Below, piece by piece: positions 34,873-43,964 of a stretch of DNA of 64,000 nt. The notes under the pieces were generated by a model that was given only the letters and a program-made list of their open reading frames with translations, searched no databases and was not told the origin of the DNA. Source of the stretch: Rothia mucilaginosa ATCC 25296 (GTDB taxonomy: Bacteria; Actinomycetota; Actinomycetes; Actinomycetales; Micrococcaceae). A program made the translations under genes and the position numbers. The first letter of the stretch is position 1. Each line of letters starts with the position of its first letter. The stretch covers positions 1 to 64,000 of the forward strand of contig NZ_ACVO01000024.1 in NCBI RefSeq assembly GCF_000175615.1. The letters run 5' to 3'.

Positions 34873-36006
34873 ATGGAGACCACCACCGCGGGCCAGCAGG
34901 ACCACCCTGGGCGTGCATCCGCCGCGCCAACGGCACACGCTGAGCACCACACGGAGCCCAGCGCCTCCCCCACCGCACGACGACGCATCGTCGCCGAAGA
35001 ACCGGCGCTCACCATTAAAGACCTCATCAAAGAGTTCAAACCCTCACGCGCCTTCCGCACCAAATACCCCGAACGGCTCACCGCCAGCGGACTCTACCGC
35101 GCCGTCAACAAGGTCAACCTGCGCGTCTTCCCCGGTGAAGTGGTCGTCCTCCTCGGAGCTAACGGTGCCGGTAAAACCACGACCCTCGCCTGCGCCCAGG
35201 GCCTACTTAAGCCCACCCGCGGTACCGTGCGCCTGCTCGGAGAAAACCCGCTGCAGGCAGACCCGGAGCTGCGCGCCAAGGTCGGCATTATGCTCCAGGA
35301 CGGCGGCCTGCCCAACGCCATGCACCCCATTCCGCTACTCGAGCACATCTCAACCATGTACACCGACCCGTACCCGGTCGAAGAGCTTGCAGAACGCCTC
35401 GGCATTGATGCCTTCAACGGCACCACGATTCGCCGCCTCTCGGGTGGTCAGAAGCAGCGCGTCTCCCTTGCCGCCGCCCTCATCGGCCGCCCGGACGTAC
35501 TCTTCCTCGACGAACCCTCCGCAGGCCTGGACCCGCAATCCCGCAACGTCGTCTTCGACATCATTCGTGAACAGCGTGAACTCGGCACCGCAATCGTGCT
35601 CACCACGCACCTAATTGACGACGCGCAGAAACTCGCCGACTACGTCTACATCATTGAAAACGGCACCACGGTTCAGGAAGGCACCGTCTCCGAGCTCATC
35701 GCCAGCGACGGCACGAACCGCCTGCAGTACACACTGGATGCCCCCACCCCCACCCGTGAGCAGCTGCTGCCCGCGCATCTGCGTGCCGGTGTGGAGCTCA
35801 TCGAGAAGGTGCCCTACACCCCGGCTCGTGACGGCGCACCCTCCGTGCCCGGCGCGTATGAGCTGGTCGGCGCGCTACGCCCCGAGCATCTGGCGGCGTT
35901 CACCTCGGCACTCGCCGAGCGTTACCTCATGCCGATTTCTCTCACCATGGAACCGAAGACTCTTGAGGATGTCTTCCTCGACATTTCAGGACGTGATATC
36001 CGATGA
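34873..36006 (+). CDS. ABC-2 type exporter, ATPase subunit
   Basis: ATPase of 377 residues with a polar 55-residue N-terminus. It shows Walker A GANGAGKTT, signature RLSGGQKQRVS, Walker B VLFLDEPSAGLDPQ and the switch TTHLIDDA, followed by an extra C-terminal domain (about 285-375) as in drug or polysaccharide exporters. The stop overlaps the permease start by 4 nt. The ribosome site is weak (GAAAG). It is divergent from sufR. In many actinobacteria this pair lies between sufR and the heme A genes, but its substrate is not known. Confidence 0.88.
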   Translation: METTTAGQQDHPGRASAAPTAHAEHHTEPSASPTARRRIVAEEPALTIKDLIKEFKPSRAFRTKYPERLTASGLYRAVNKVNLRVFPGEVVVLLGANGAGKTTTLACAQGLLKPTRGTVRLLGENPLQADPELRAKVGIMLQDGGLPNAMHPIPLLEHISTMYTDPYPVEELAERLGIDAFNGTTIRRLSGGQKQRVSLAAALIGRPDVLFLDEPSAGLDPQSRNVVFDIIREQRELGTAIVLTTHLIDDAQKLADYVYIIENGTTVQEGTVSELIASDGTNRLQYTLDAPTPTREQLLPAHLRAGVELIEKVPYTPARDGAPSVPGAYELVGALRPEHLAAFTSALAERYLMPISLTMEPKTLEDVFLDISGRDIR

Positions 36007-36968
36007 GCAACACCGCACGCACTAACAACAACCGGGCGGCCAACAACCGGGCGGCAGAAAACCAAGTAAAAGAAAAGCCTGCAGAAGAGAGCCGAGCAAA
36101 AGAGAATCGAGCGGAAGGGAACCGAATGGAAGAACGCGCCGCCAACACCCACCCCGCCGTAGACACTCGCCCCAAGGTCTCTTCTATTGACGAAGATGAG
36201 GAGTACATTCCCCCGCGCGCGAACTACCCGCTCGTGCGCGTGATCGAGCAGGGCCGCTACGAGACCATGGCGATGCTCCGCAACGGCGAGCAGCTGATGC
36301 TCAACATTATTTTTCCCGTCATGGCGCTTATCGCCCTGCGGTTCACCGGTCTGATTGATGAGTACGCAAACTCAGTCGGTGTATCCCGCATGGATGCGGC
36401 GGTCCCCGGCGTTCTGGCGCTCTGCGTGATTTCTACGGCACTGTCGGGTCAGGGTATTGCCACCGGTTTTGATCGCCGCTACGGCGTGCTGCGATTCCTT
36501 GCGACCACTCCCCTGGGCCGTAACGGCCTGATCATGGGCAAGTGCATTGCGGTGCTGGTGGTCGTGGCAATTCAGTTCACACTGGTGGCAGCGCTCGGGT
36601 ACGGTCTGGGCTGGCGCCCGGACGCTATCGCCGTCTCGCGCTCCATCATCACGATGCTCATGGGTGCCGGCGCGTTTACGGCGCTGGGTCTGCTCATTGC
36701 CGGCACGGTGCGCGCGGAGGCGACCCTCGCCATCGTGAATATTGCCTGGGTCATTCTTGCCGGTGCTGGCGGCGTGGTGTTCCCGCTCAAGTCCTTCCCC
36801 GACTGGTACGCCGGAATCGTGGCGTGGTCGCCCTCGGCGGCTCTGGGCGATGCGTTGCGCGGCAACTTCATTCAGCATCAGTGGCTTGCCGACCCGCACT
36901 GGGTACTCATCGTGTGGACCGTGGTCATTGGGTTTATTGCCTCACGTAAGTTCAAGTGGTCTGACTAG
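36003..36968 (+). CDS. ABC-2 type exporter, permease subunit
   Basis: Membrane partner of the preceding ATPase, 321 residues. The first 75 residues are an unusual cytoplasmic tail of Asn, Arg, Ala and Glu with near repeats (RAANNRAAENQ, EESRAKENRAEGN). Six hydrophobic segments follow from about residue 95, with FDRRYGVLRFLATTPLGR as the typical ABC-2 amphipathic loop. It starts by ATGA overlap. The substrate is unknown. Confidence 0.87.
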   Translation: MSNTARTNNNRAANNRAAENQVKEKPAEESRAKENRAEGNRMEERAANTHPAVDTRPKVSSIDEDEEYIPPRANYPLVRVIEQGRYETMAMLRNGEQLMLNIIFPVMALIALRFTGLIDEYANSVGVSRMDAAVPGVLALCVISTALSGQGIATGFDRRYGVLRFLATTPLGRNGLIMGKCIAVLVVVAIQFTLVAALGYGLGWRPDAIAVSRSIITMLMGAGAFTALGLLIAGTVRAEATLAIVNIAWVILAGAGGVVFPLKSFPDWYAGIVAWSPSAALGDALRGNFIQHQWLADPHWVLIVWTVVIGFIASRKFKWSD

Positions 36969-37030
36969 TAGCAACCTGGCAGGCAGCGCTTTTCGCGCAT
37001 ACAGCTAAAGCAACTGCAGGTTAAAAAGGC

Positions 37031-37066
37031 GGGCGCCGGATATGTTTCCGACCATATCCGGCGCCC
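37031..37066 (+). terminator. Probable terminator of the ABC exporter operon
   Basis: Perfect 14-bp stem (37031-37044 with 37053-37066) and an 8-nt loop, 62 nt past the permease stop. The tail is AT-rich but has no solid T run. Confidence 0.68.
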
Positions 37067-37418
37067 ATTCATATAACACAAACCTTTAGCCTCAACCTTG
37101 CACAAAGTGTACGGTCAGAGACTAAAAGAAAGCACCCTCCTCCAGAACCTTTTATCTCACCACCACAGTAAGATAATCAACGGTTCTTACGCGGAGGAGG
37201 GGCTTCAATCACCGAGATGCAGACCGACCCAACCACTGTTTCGGTCTGCAACCTTCCTGCTCAACCTTAACATGAGCTTCACCACTTACACAAAAATTGT
37301 TACGTTACTGAACAATATTCAGCGCATAGCTCAGAAACACAGCTCAAACGTGCACCGCGAAATCCGCGGAGCCCGCGTTGTAGCGTCGCTTTTTCTCCAT
37401 CTCAGCCCCGTATCACCC

Positions 37419-37438
37419 TGTGAATGTCTGCATTCACA
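37419..37438. promoter_or_regulatory. Perfect inverted repeat upstream of tkt
   Basis: Arms TGTGAATG and CATTCACA with a 4-nt spacer, 216 nt before tkt. The arms resemble CRP/GlxR or Rex half-sites (TGTGA, TTCACA), but the spacing fits neither consensus. Confidence 0.45.
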
Positions 37439-37653
37439 CACCGGATACTTCCGCCCAGTGAACTATCCTGTTAAAACGAAAGGGTCGAAACAACTCTCCG
37501 GACGCCCCGCGCACAGCACCCCGTGTGCCCCGCACCTACCCGGGTGCCTACCGGCGCGGGAATAAGCACCCCGGAAGGCACGTTACACCCGACGGACAGC
37601 GCGCTAGCACAAGCCTGCTGGCGCATCCACTCACGTTGTGAAAGGACACCCAC

Positions 37654-39756
37654 GTGGCAGAGAACTTCCAGTGGACAGAAACCGACCAGCGCGCCGTAGA
37701 TACCGCACGTATCCTCGCCGCAGACGCCGTAGAAAAGGTCGGATCCGGCCACCCCGGCACCGCAATGAGCCTGGCGCCGGTCGCCTACCTGCTCTTCCAG
37801 AAGGTCATGAACCAGGATCCCTCCGACGACCGTTGGGAAGGCCGTGACCGCTTCATCCTCTCCCCCGGCCACACCTCCCTCACCCTGTACACTCAGCTGT
37901 TCCTCGGCGGCTACGGCCTGGAAATGAAGGACCTGGAAGCCCTGCGCACCTGGGGTGCACTCACCCCCGGCCACCCCGAATACAAGCACACCAAGGGCGT
38001 AGAAATCACCACCGGCCCGCTCGGCCAGGGCCTGGCATCCGCCGTTGGTTTCGCCTACGCACAGCGCCGTATGCGCGGCATGTTCGACCCCGAAGCAGCA
38101 CCGGGCACCTCCCCCTTCGACCACCACGTCTACGTCATCGCCTCCGAAGGTGACGTGCAGGAAGGCGTCACCGCCGAGGCGTGCGCGCTCGCAGGTCACC
38201 AGGAGCTCGGCAACCTGATCGTCGTCTGGGACCGCAACCACATCTCCATTGAGGAAGACACCGACGTTGCCTTCACCGAGGACGTAGCAAAGCGCTACGA
38301 GTCCTACGGCTGGGATGTTCAGCGCGTGGACTGGACCCGCACCGGCGACTACGTTGAGGACGTCGCAGAACTGTACGCCGCTATTGAGCGTGCGAAGGCT
38401 GTCACCGACAAGCCCTCCTTCATTGAGCTGCGCACCATCATCGGCTACCCCGCCCCCACCAAGCAGAACACCGGCGCAGTGCACGGCTCCAAGCTCGGCG
38501 CCGAAGAGGTTGCCGCAACCAAGGAACTGCTCGGCTTCGACCCCGCCAAGAGCTTCTTCATCGAGGAGAACGTCCTGGCACACACCCGCCAGCTCGTCGA
38601 GCGCGGCGCCGCAGCACACAAGGCATGGGACGAGAAGTTCGAGGCATGGGCTAAGGCTAACCCCGAGCGCGCCGAACTGTACAAGCGCCTCGTCGCAGGC
38701 GAACTGCCCGCAGACTACAAGGCTGCTTTCCCCGTGTTCGAGGCTGGCACCTCCGTGGCAACCCGCGCGGCATCCGGCACCGTCATCAACGCTATCGCTG
38801 ACACCTTCCCCGAACTGTGGGGCGGCTCCGCTGACCTCGCCGGCTCGAACCTGACCACCATCAAGGGTGCAGAGTCCTTCAACCCGGCATCTCGCAGCAC
38901 CGAAGACTGGACCGGCAACCCCTACGGCCGTGTACTGCACTTCGGTATTCGTGAGCAGGCTGCCGCAGCCATCGTCAACGGCATCGTGCTCTCCTCCCCC
39001 ACCCGCGCATTCTCGGGCACCTTCTTCGTGTTCTCCGACTACCAGCGCCCGGCTGTTCGCCTCTCCGCGCTGATGGGCGTTCCCGCACTGTACGTGTGGA
39101 CCCACGACTCCATCGGTGTGGGCGAGGACGGCCCCACCCACCAGCCGATCGAGCACCTCTCCTCGCTGCGCGCTATCCCCGGCTTCGACGTGGTTCGCCC
39201 CGCGGACGCTAACGAAACCGCCGTCGCATGGCGCACCATCCTGGAGAAGTCCGACCGCCCCGCAGGCCTCGTGCTCTCCCGCCAGAACCTGCCCGTCTGG
39301 GCTCGTGAAGACGTGCACGCGGACGCTGAGGGTGAGAAGTTCGCTTCCGCTGAGGGCACCGCACGCGGCGGCTACATCATGGCTGACACCGAGGGCACCC
39401 CGGACGTCATCCTGATCGCTACCGGTTCCGAGGTTGAGCTGGCCGTTCAGGCTCGCGCAACCCTCGCCGAGCAGGGCATCGCGGCTCGCGTGGTTTCCAT
39501 GCCTTCGCGTGAATGGTTCGCTGAGCAGGACGCAGAGTACCGCGAGTCGGTTCTGCCCTCCTCGGTTGCAGCCCGCGTCTCCGTCGAGGCTGGCCTGGCA
39601 ATGAGCTGGTACGACCTGCTCGGCACCGCAGGCCGCGCCGTATCCATCGAGCACTTCGGTGCATCCGCCGATGCGAAGACCCTGTACCGCGAATTCGGTA
39701 TCACTGCGGAGGCTGTCGTGGCCGCCGCTAAGGAATCCATCGACGCCGCTAAGTAG
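37654..39756 (+). CDS. tkt: Transketolase
   Basis: Thiamine-diphosphate enzyme that moves two-carbon units in the non-oxidative pentose phosphate pathway. The 700 residues contain GSGHPGTAMSLAPVAYLLF, the GPLGQGLASAVG loop, the thiamine motif GEGDVQEG-like SEGDVQEGVTAEA and WDRNHISIEED, FGIREQAAAAIVNG, and VGEDGPTHQPIEHL. The start is GTG with AAAGGA 9 nt upstream. It begins the cluster tkt-tal-zwf-opcA-pgl, the classic actinobacterial order. Confidence 0.97.
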   Translation: MAENFQWTETDQRAVDTARILAADAVEKVGSGHPGTAMSLAPVAYLLFQKVMNQDPSDDRWEGRDRFILSPGHTSLTLYTQLFLGGYGLEMKDLEALRTWGALTPGHPEYKHTKGVEITTGPLGQGLASAVGFAYAQRRMRGMFDPEAAPGTSPFDHHVYVIASEGDVQEGVTAEACALAGHQELGNLIVVWDRNHISIEEDTDVAFTEDVAKRYESYGWDVQRVDWTRTGDYVEDVAELYAAIERAKAVTDKPSFIELRTIIGYPAPTKQNTGAVHGSKLGAEEVAATKELLGFDPAKSFFIEENVLAHTRQLVERGAAAHKAWDEKFEAWAKANPERAELYKRLVAGELPADYKAAFPVFEAGTSVATRAASGTVINAIADTFPELWGGSADLAGSNLTTIKGAESFNPASRSTEDWTGNPYGRVLHFGIREQAAAAIVNGIVLSSPTRAFSGTFFVFSDYQRPAVRLSALMGVPALYVWTHDSIGVGEDGPTHQPIEHLSSLRAIPGFDVVRPADANETAVAWRTILEKSDRPAGLVLSRQNLPVWAREDVHADAEGEKFASAEGTARGGYIMADTEGTPDVILIATGSEVELAVQARATLAEQGIAARVVSMPSREWFAEQDAEYRESVLPSSVAARVSVEAGLAMSWYDLLGTAGRAVSIEHFGASADAKTLYREFGITAEAVVAAAKESIDAAK

Positions 39757-39830
39757 GCAGTAACAACGCCGCGGTAACTGCCGCGCACACTGCGCTCCCC
39801 CTGTACGGGTGGGGTGCGGACGCAACGGGT

Positions 39831-39860
39831 AGGCTCCGGCTGACCGCTCAGCCGGAGCCT
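39831..39860 (+). other. Hairpin between tkt and tal
   Basis: Perfect 13-bp stem (39831-39843 with 39848-39860) with a CCGC loop and no T run. It is likely an RNA processing or stability element, or a factor-dependent terminator. Confidence 0.5.
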
Positions 39861-39927
39861 CCCGCCGCCCAGAAGATTTCACTGATATCTCAAATTTCAA
39901 TTTCGACAAAGAATCGTAGGTTTTCAC

Positions 39928-41028
39928 ATGTCTGAGTCCACTCAGAAGCTTTCCGACGCCGGTGTCTCCATCTGGCTTGACGACCTCTCCCGTGAGCGTC
40001 TGACCAGCGGCAACCTCGCCGAACTCATCAAGACCCACAACGTCGTCGGTGTGACCACCAACCCCACCATCTTCGCTGGTGCTCTCTCCAAGGGCGCCGC
40101 ATACGCCGAGCAGATGCGTGAACTTGCCGCCGGCGGCGCAAGTGTTGAAGAGGCAGTCTTCGCCGCAACCTGCGATGACGTGCGCGCAGCCTGCGACGTG
40201 TTTGCACCCGTTTACAAGGCATCCAACGGTTTTGACGGCCGCGTCTCCATCGAGGTTGACCCCCGCCTGGCACGCGACGCCGAAGGCACCGCCAAGATGG
40301 CACGTGAACTCTACAAGCGCGTGGGCCGCGAAAACGTCATGATTAAGATCCCCGCAACTCAGGAAGGTCTGCGCCCCATCGCGGAGACCCTGGCTGCCGG
40401 CATCAGCGTGAACGTGACCCTGATCTTCTCCCTGACCCGTTACCGCGAGGTCATCAACGCCTACATGCTCGGCCTGGAGCAGGCGCTGGAGAACGGTAAG
40501 GACCTGTCCACCATCCACTCGGTCGCATCCTTCTTCGTCTCCCGCGTAGACACCGAAATCGATGCGCGCCTCGAAGCTGCCGGCGGCGACGCTGTGCAGC
40601 TCAAGGGCAAGGCAGGCCTGGCAAACGCACGCCTCGCCTACGAGGTGTTCGAGGAAATGTTCTCCTCCGAGCGTTGGGCACGTCTGCAGGCACACGGCGC
40701 GAACGTACAGCGCCCGCTGTGGGCGTCCACCGGTGTGAAGGACCCGTCCCTGCCGGACACCCTGTACGTCACCGGCCTGGTTGCGCCCAACACCGTGAAC
40801 ACCATGCCCGAGGCAACCCTGAACGCTGTTGCCGACCACGGCGAGGTTACCGGCAACACCATCGTGCCGAACTACTCCGAGTCCAACAACGTTCTGGACG
40901 CTATCTCCGCTTACGTCTCCTACCCGGAGGTCGTGGAGAAGCTCGAGGTTGAGGGCCTGTCCAAGTTCGACGTCTCCTGGGAAGAGCTGCTGCAGACCGT
41001 CCGTGAAGCACTCGAGCAGGCTAAGTAG
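39928..41028 (+). CDS. tal: Transaldolase
   Basis: Transfers dihydroxyacetone units between sugar phosphates. The 366 residues match the long actinobacterial type: [28 protein letters not shown] (40-49), the Schiff-base Lys 140 in [27 protein letters not shown] and [12 protein letters not shown]. It lies 171 nt after tkt and is followed by a 405-nt gap before zwf. Confidence 0.96.
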   Translation: MSESTQKLSDAGVSIWLDDLSRERLTSGNLAELIKTHNVVGVTTNPTIFAGALSKGAAYAEQMRELAAGGASVEEAVFAATCDDVRAACDVFAPVYKASNGFDGRVSIEVDPRLARDAEGTAKMARELYKRVGRENVMIKIPATQEGLRPIAETLAAGISVNVTLIFSLTRYREVINAYMLGLEQALENGKDLSTIHSVASFFVSRVDTEIDARLEAAGGDAVQLKGKAGLANARLAYEVFEEMFSSERWARLQAHGANVQRPLWASTGVKDPSLPDTLYVTGLVAPNTVNTMPEATLNAVADHGEVTGNTIVPNYSESNNVLDAISAYVSYPEVVEKLEVEGLSKFDVSWEELLQTVREALEQAK

Positions 41029-41433
41029 AACCAGGCGACACAGCCGAATCTATAGCTGCTGAAATTCGGAAGCCACTGAAGTTCAGCAGCCGCTGAAATA
41101 TAGCGCATGACCAATGCGTTCCCGGTATGCGCCACCCGACGCACACCAACCGATATGCACGCCCAACATATTGTGGGCACAGCACCAATCCGCCGGGATT
41201 CTCGTAGAGATTCTGACCAGGATCCTAACCAGGATTTTCGCCAGGATTCCCGCAGGGCTTCACCGCCCGAGGCGTCCCAGAGAATCTCGGCGGGTTAGGT
41301 GCCCCTCATATCGTCCCGTCAAAAACCGGTACAATACAGGGTACACACCTTCCAGAATGCGGCATCGCCTCCGCGCGACAAGGTACGAACCGCGCGCCGC
41401 ACGAACCAACCAAGGCAATCAAAGGAATATATT
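41029..41433. other. Intergenic region between tal and zwf
   Basis: 405 bp containing a hairpin without T run (41055-41063 with 41082-41090), the 12-bp tandem repeat at 41197-41256 and the zwf leader. A 63-codon frame at 41107-41298 spans the repeat but has no ribosome site, so I do not call it. Confidence 0.5.
41197..41256. repeat. 12-bp tandem repeat, five units
   Basis: Five imperfect 12-bp units with consensus GATTCTNNCCAG run without gaps between tal and zwf. The period is exact and the divergence is mostly at positions 5-9. Confidence 0.8.
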
Positions 41434-42981
41434 GTGACTATCGGTCATGAAGCGAACCCTCTCAGGGACACTCGCGACCGCCGCATTACCCGCATTGCGG
41501 GGCCGTCCGCGCTCGTCTTCTTTGGCGTAACCGGTGACCTGGCCCGCAAGAAGCTGCTTCCGGCAGTGTATGACCTCATGAACCGCGGTTTGCTCCCGCC
41601 GAGCTTCGGCCTCGTCGGCTTCGGCCGCCGCCCCTGGAGCGATGATGACTTCCGCGCCTACGTGCGTGAATCTGTTGAGGCAAACGCCCGCACCCCCTTC
41701 CGCGAGGACGTATGGAACCAGTTCCAGCAGGGCATGCGATTCGTTGAAGGTGCCTTCAACGACGACGCAGCCTATGAACAGCTCAAGAGCACCCTCGCCG
41801 AACTCGACGAGCGTGGCGCTCACGGCAACCACGCCTTCTACCTCTCCATCCCCCCGAAGGCATTCGAGCAGGTCCTCACCAAGCTCGCCGAACACGACCT
41901 CGCATCGCGCGATAACGACACCGTCAACCCTGTCGATGGTTGGCGCCGCGTGGTCATTGAGAAGCCCTTCGGCCACAATCTTGAGAGCGCCCGCGAGCTG
42001 AACTCCATCGTGGAGGCAGTCTTCCCGCCCGACGCCGTGTTCCGCATCGACCACTACTTGGGCAAGGAAACCGTTCAGAATATCCTGGCGATGCGTTTCT
42101 CCAACCAGATGTTTGAACCGCTCTGGAACTCCCACTACGTGGATCACGTCCAGATCACCATGGCTGAAGACATCGGCATCGGCTCCCGCGCAGGCTACTA
42201 CGACGGCGTGGGTGCGGCCCGCGACGTCATCCAGAACCACCTGCTGCAGCTGCTCGCCCTCACCGCCATGGAAGAGCCCCTCAGCCTCGACGCTAAGCAC
42301 CTGCGCGCCGAGAAGGCGAAGGTCCTCGAAGCAGTCCGCATCGACGACCTGCCGAACTCCTTCGCGCTCGGCCAGTACGCCGCAGGCTACCAGGGCGGCG
42401 AGCACGTCAACGGCTTCTTCGACGAGAACGACATCCCCGCAGACTCCCGCACCGAAACCTTCGCAGCGTTGAAGGTGTCCATCGCAAACCGCCGCTGGGA
42501 AGGTACCCCCTTCTACCTGCGCGCCGGCAAGCGCCTGGGCCGCCGAGTCACCGAAATCGCCGTGGTCTTCAAGAAGTCCTCCGACCGTCTCTTCGGCGAA
42601 CGTGAAAACCCGCAGGTCGGTCAGAACGCCATCGTCATCCGCGTGCAGCCCGACGAAGGCATGACCATCCGATTCTCCGCGAAGGTGCCCGGCACCCAGA
42701 TGGAAATCCGTGACGTCAACATGGACTTCGGCTACGGCCACTCCTTCACCGAAGAGTCACCCGAAGCCTACGAGCGTCTCATCCTGGACGTTCTGCTCGG
42801 CGAGCCGCCGCTGTTCCCCCGCCACGAAGAAGTTGAGCTCTCCTGGAAGATCCTCGACCCCTTCGAAGAGTACTGGGAAGAAAACCGCATTAAGCCTGAA
42901 CCCTACGAGTCCGGTTCGTGGGGTCCGCGTTCAGCACACGAGATGCTTGAGCGTGACAACCGCGCTTGGAGGCGCCCGTGA
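41434..42981 (+). CDS. zwf: Glucose-6-phosphate 1-dehydrogenase
   Basis: First enzyme of the oxidative pentose phosphate pathway, producing NADPH. With the GTG at 41434 it has 515 residues, the family length. It shows the cofactor loop GVTGDLARKKLLPAVYDL (31-48), EKPFGHN, the active-site motif RIDHYLGKETVQN and IQNHLLQLLAL. The GTG is preferred because AAAGGA lies 7 nt upstream; the open frame to 41299 is not supported. It overlaps opcA by 4 nt. Confidence 0.95.
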   Translation: MTIGHEANPLRDTRDRRITRIAGPSALVFFGVTGDLARKKLLPAVYDLMNRGLLPPSFGLVGFGRRPWSDDDFRAYVRESVEANARTPFREDVWNQFQQGMRFVEGAFNDDAAYEQLKSTLAELDERGAHGNHAFYLSIPPKAFEQVLTKLAEHDLASRDNDTVNPVDGWRRVVIEKPFGHNLESARELNSIVEAVFPPDAVFRIDHYLGKETVQNILAMRFSNQMFEPLWNSHYVDHVQITMAEDIGIGSRAGYYDGVGAARDVIQNHLLQLLALTAMEEPLSLDAKHLRAEKAKVLEAVRIDDLPNSFALGQYAAGYQGGEHVNGFFDENDIPADSRTETFAALKVSIANRRWEGTPFYLRAGKRLGRRVTEIAVVFKKSSDRLFGERENPQVGQNAIVIRVQPDEGMTIRFSAKVPGTQMEIRDVNMDFGYGHSFTEESPEAYERLILDVLLGEPPLFPRHEEVELSWKILDPFEEYWEENRIKPEPYESGSWGPRSAHEMLERDNRAWRRP

Positions 42982-43964
42982 TCTCGCACCTGCATAACAC
43001 CACCGTTTCCGCTATCAACAAGGAACTGAGCCACCTGACTGCCGCCAACGGTAGCCTCAGCAGCGGACGAGTTCTCACCCTCGTTGTTCTCGCGGAAAAG
43101 GGCCACTCCCGCGAAGCAATGCGCGCCGCAATTCGTGCCTCCCACGAACACCCGAGCCGCATTATTGTGCACATCTCCCACGACCCGCTCGACCCCGACC
43201 AGCTGGATGCAGAAATCCACCTCGGCGGCGACACCGGCGCATCCGAGATGATCGTTCTGCGCGGTTGGGGCAGCGCATCTCGCCCGACCGAAGCACTGAT
43301 CTCCGGTCTGTTGCTGCCGGACTCCCCGATTGTGGTCTGGTGGCCGCACTCGGTGCCCGAGAACCCGGCACAGCACTCCATCGGTCGTATCGCGCAGCGT
43401 CGCATTACCGACTCTGCACGCGCCGACGACCCGAAGGAAGCGTTGCGTAAGCTCACCGACGTATTCCGTGCAGGCGACACCGACCTGGCGTGGACCCGCC
43501 TCACCCTGTGGCGCACCCAGCTGGCAGCGCTCATGGAGCAGATGCCTTCCTCCCCCGTACGCCGCGTGGTTGTGTGGGGTTCGAGCAAGTCCCCGTCCGT
43601 GGTGCTGCTCGGTACGTGGCTCGGCTGGAAGCTTGAAGCGCCCGTACACCTCGCCACCATTGGCGCGGCAAACCGCGGCCTGTACCGCGTCAGCATTGAG
43701 CGTGAAGACGGTTCGGTGACGATGTTCCGCCCCGGCATTTCCGTGGCAACCATCTCCACCCCGTACGCGCCCGATCAGCAGATTGCGCTGCCGGTGCGTA
43801 CCCTCGCCGAGTGCATCTCTGAGGAGCTGCGCCGCCTCGACCCGGACGACACCTACGGTGACGTGCTGAAGCAGGCGCTGTGCACCGTCACCCTCGTCGA
43901 TGACACCTGCCAGCCTGAAGACATGCTGGACCTCGAAGAATACCCGGAGGTTTTCGATGCCTAA
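42978..43964 (+). CDS. opcA: Glucose-6-phosphate dehydrogenase assembly protein OpcA
   Basis: Partner that assembles or activates glucose-6-phosphate dehydrogenase. The 328 residues match the OpcA family: LTLVV, RIIVHISHDP, LDAEIHLGGDTGASEMIVLRGWG, LLLPDSPIVVWWP and WTRLTLWRTQLAALMEQ. The GTG at 42978 lies in the sequence GTGA with the zwf stop and has GGAGG 5 nt upstream. It overlaps pgl by 8 nt, so zwf-opcA-pgl are tightly coupled. Confidence 0.93.
   Translation: MISHLHNTTVSAINKELSHLTAANGSLSSGRVLTLVVLAEKGHSREAMRAAIRASHEHPSRIIVHISHDPLDPDQLDAEIHLGGDTGASEMIVLRGWGSASRPTEALISGLLLPDSPIVVWWPHSVPENPAQHSIGRIAQRRITDSARADDPKEALRKLTDVFRAGDTDLAWTRLTLWRTQLAALMEQMPSSPVRRVVVWGSSKSPSVVLLGTWLGWKLEAPVHLATIGAANRGLYRVSIEREDGSVTMFRPGISVATISTPYAPDQQIALPVRTLAECISEELRRLDPDDTYGDVLKQALCTVTLVDDTCQPEDMLDLEEYPEVFDA

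Larger units (their letters stand above)
36969..37653. other. Gene-free region upstream of tkt
   Basis: 685 bp with no convincing gene. It holds the hairpin after the ABC permease (37031-37066), a second hairpin (37219-37227 with 37241-37249), AT-rich DNA around 37260-37340, a perfect palindrome (37419-37438) and the tkt leader. In related actinobacteria the heme A genes ctaA and ctaB often lie here; they are absent. Confidence 0.6.

Noticed and set aside
37219-37264. A 16-codon frame (MQTDPTTVSVCNLPAQP) before tkt, considered as a leader peptide
   Set aside because: The purine-rich site is 13 nt away, there is no run of regulatory codons, and the frame lies across a hairpin.
37471-40839. 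A 1122-codon open frame on the minus strand across tkt and tal
   Set aside because: It is antisense to two certain genes, and its product is a low-complexity Gly/Val/Cys/His mixture. The strong C/G third-position bias of tkt and tal removes stop codons from that frame.
41107-41298. A 63-codon frame over the 12-bp repeat, giving an RDS/DQD-like peptide
   Set aside because: The periodic peptide follows from the DNA repeat (12 bp is a multiple of three). It has no ribosome site.
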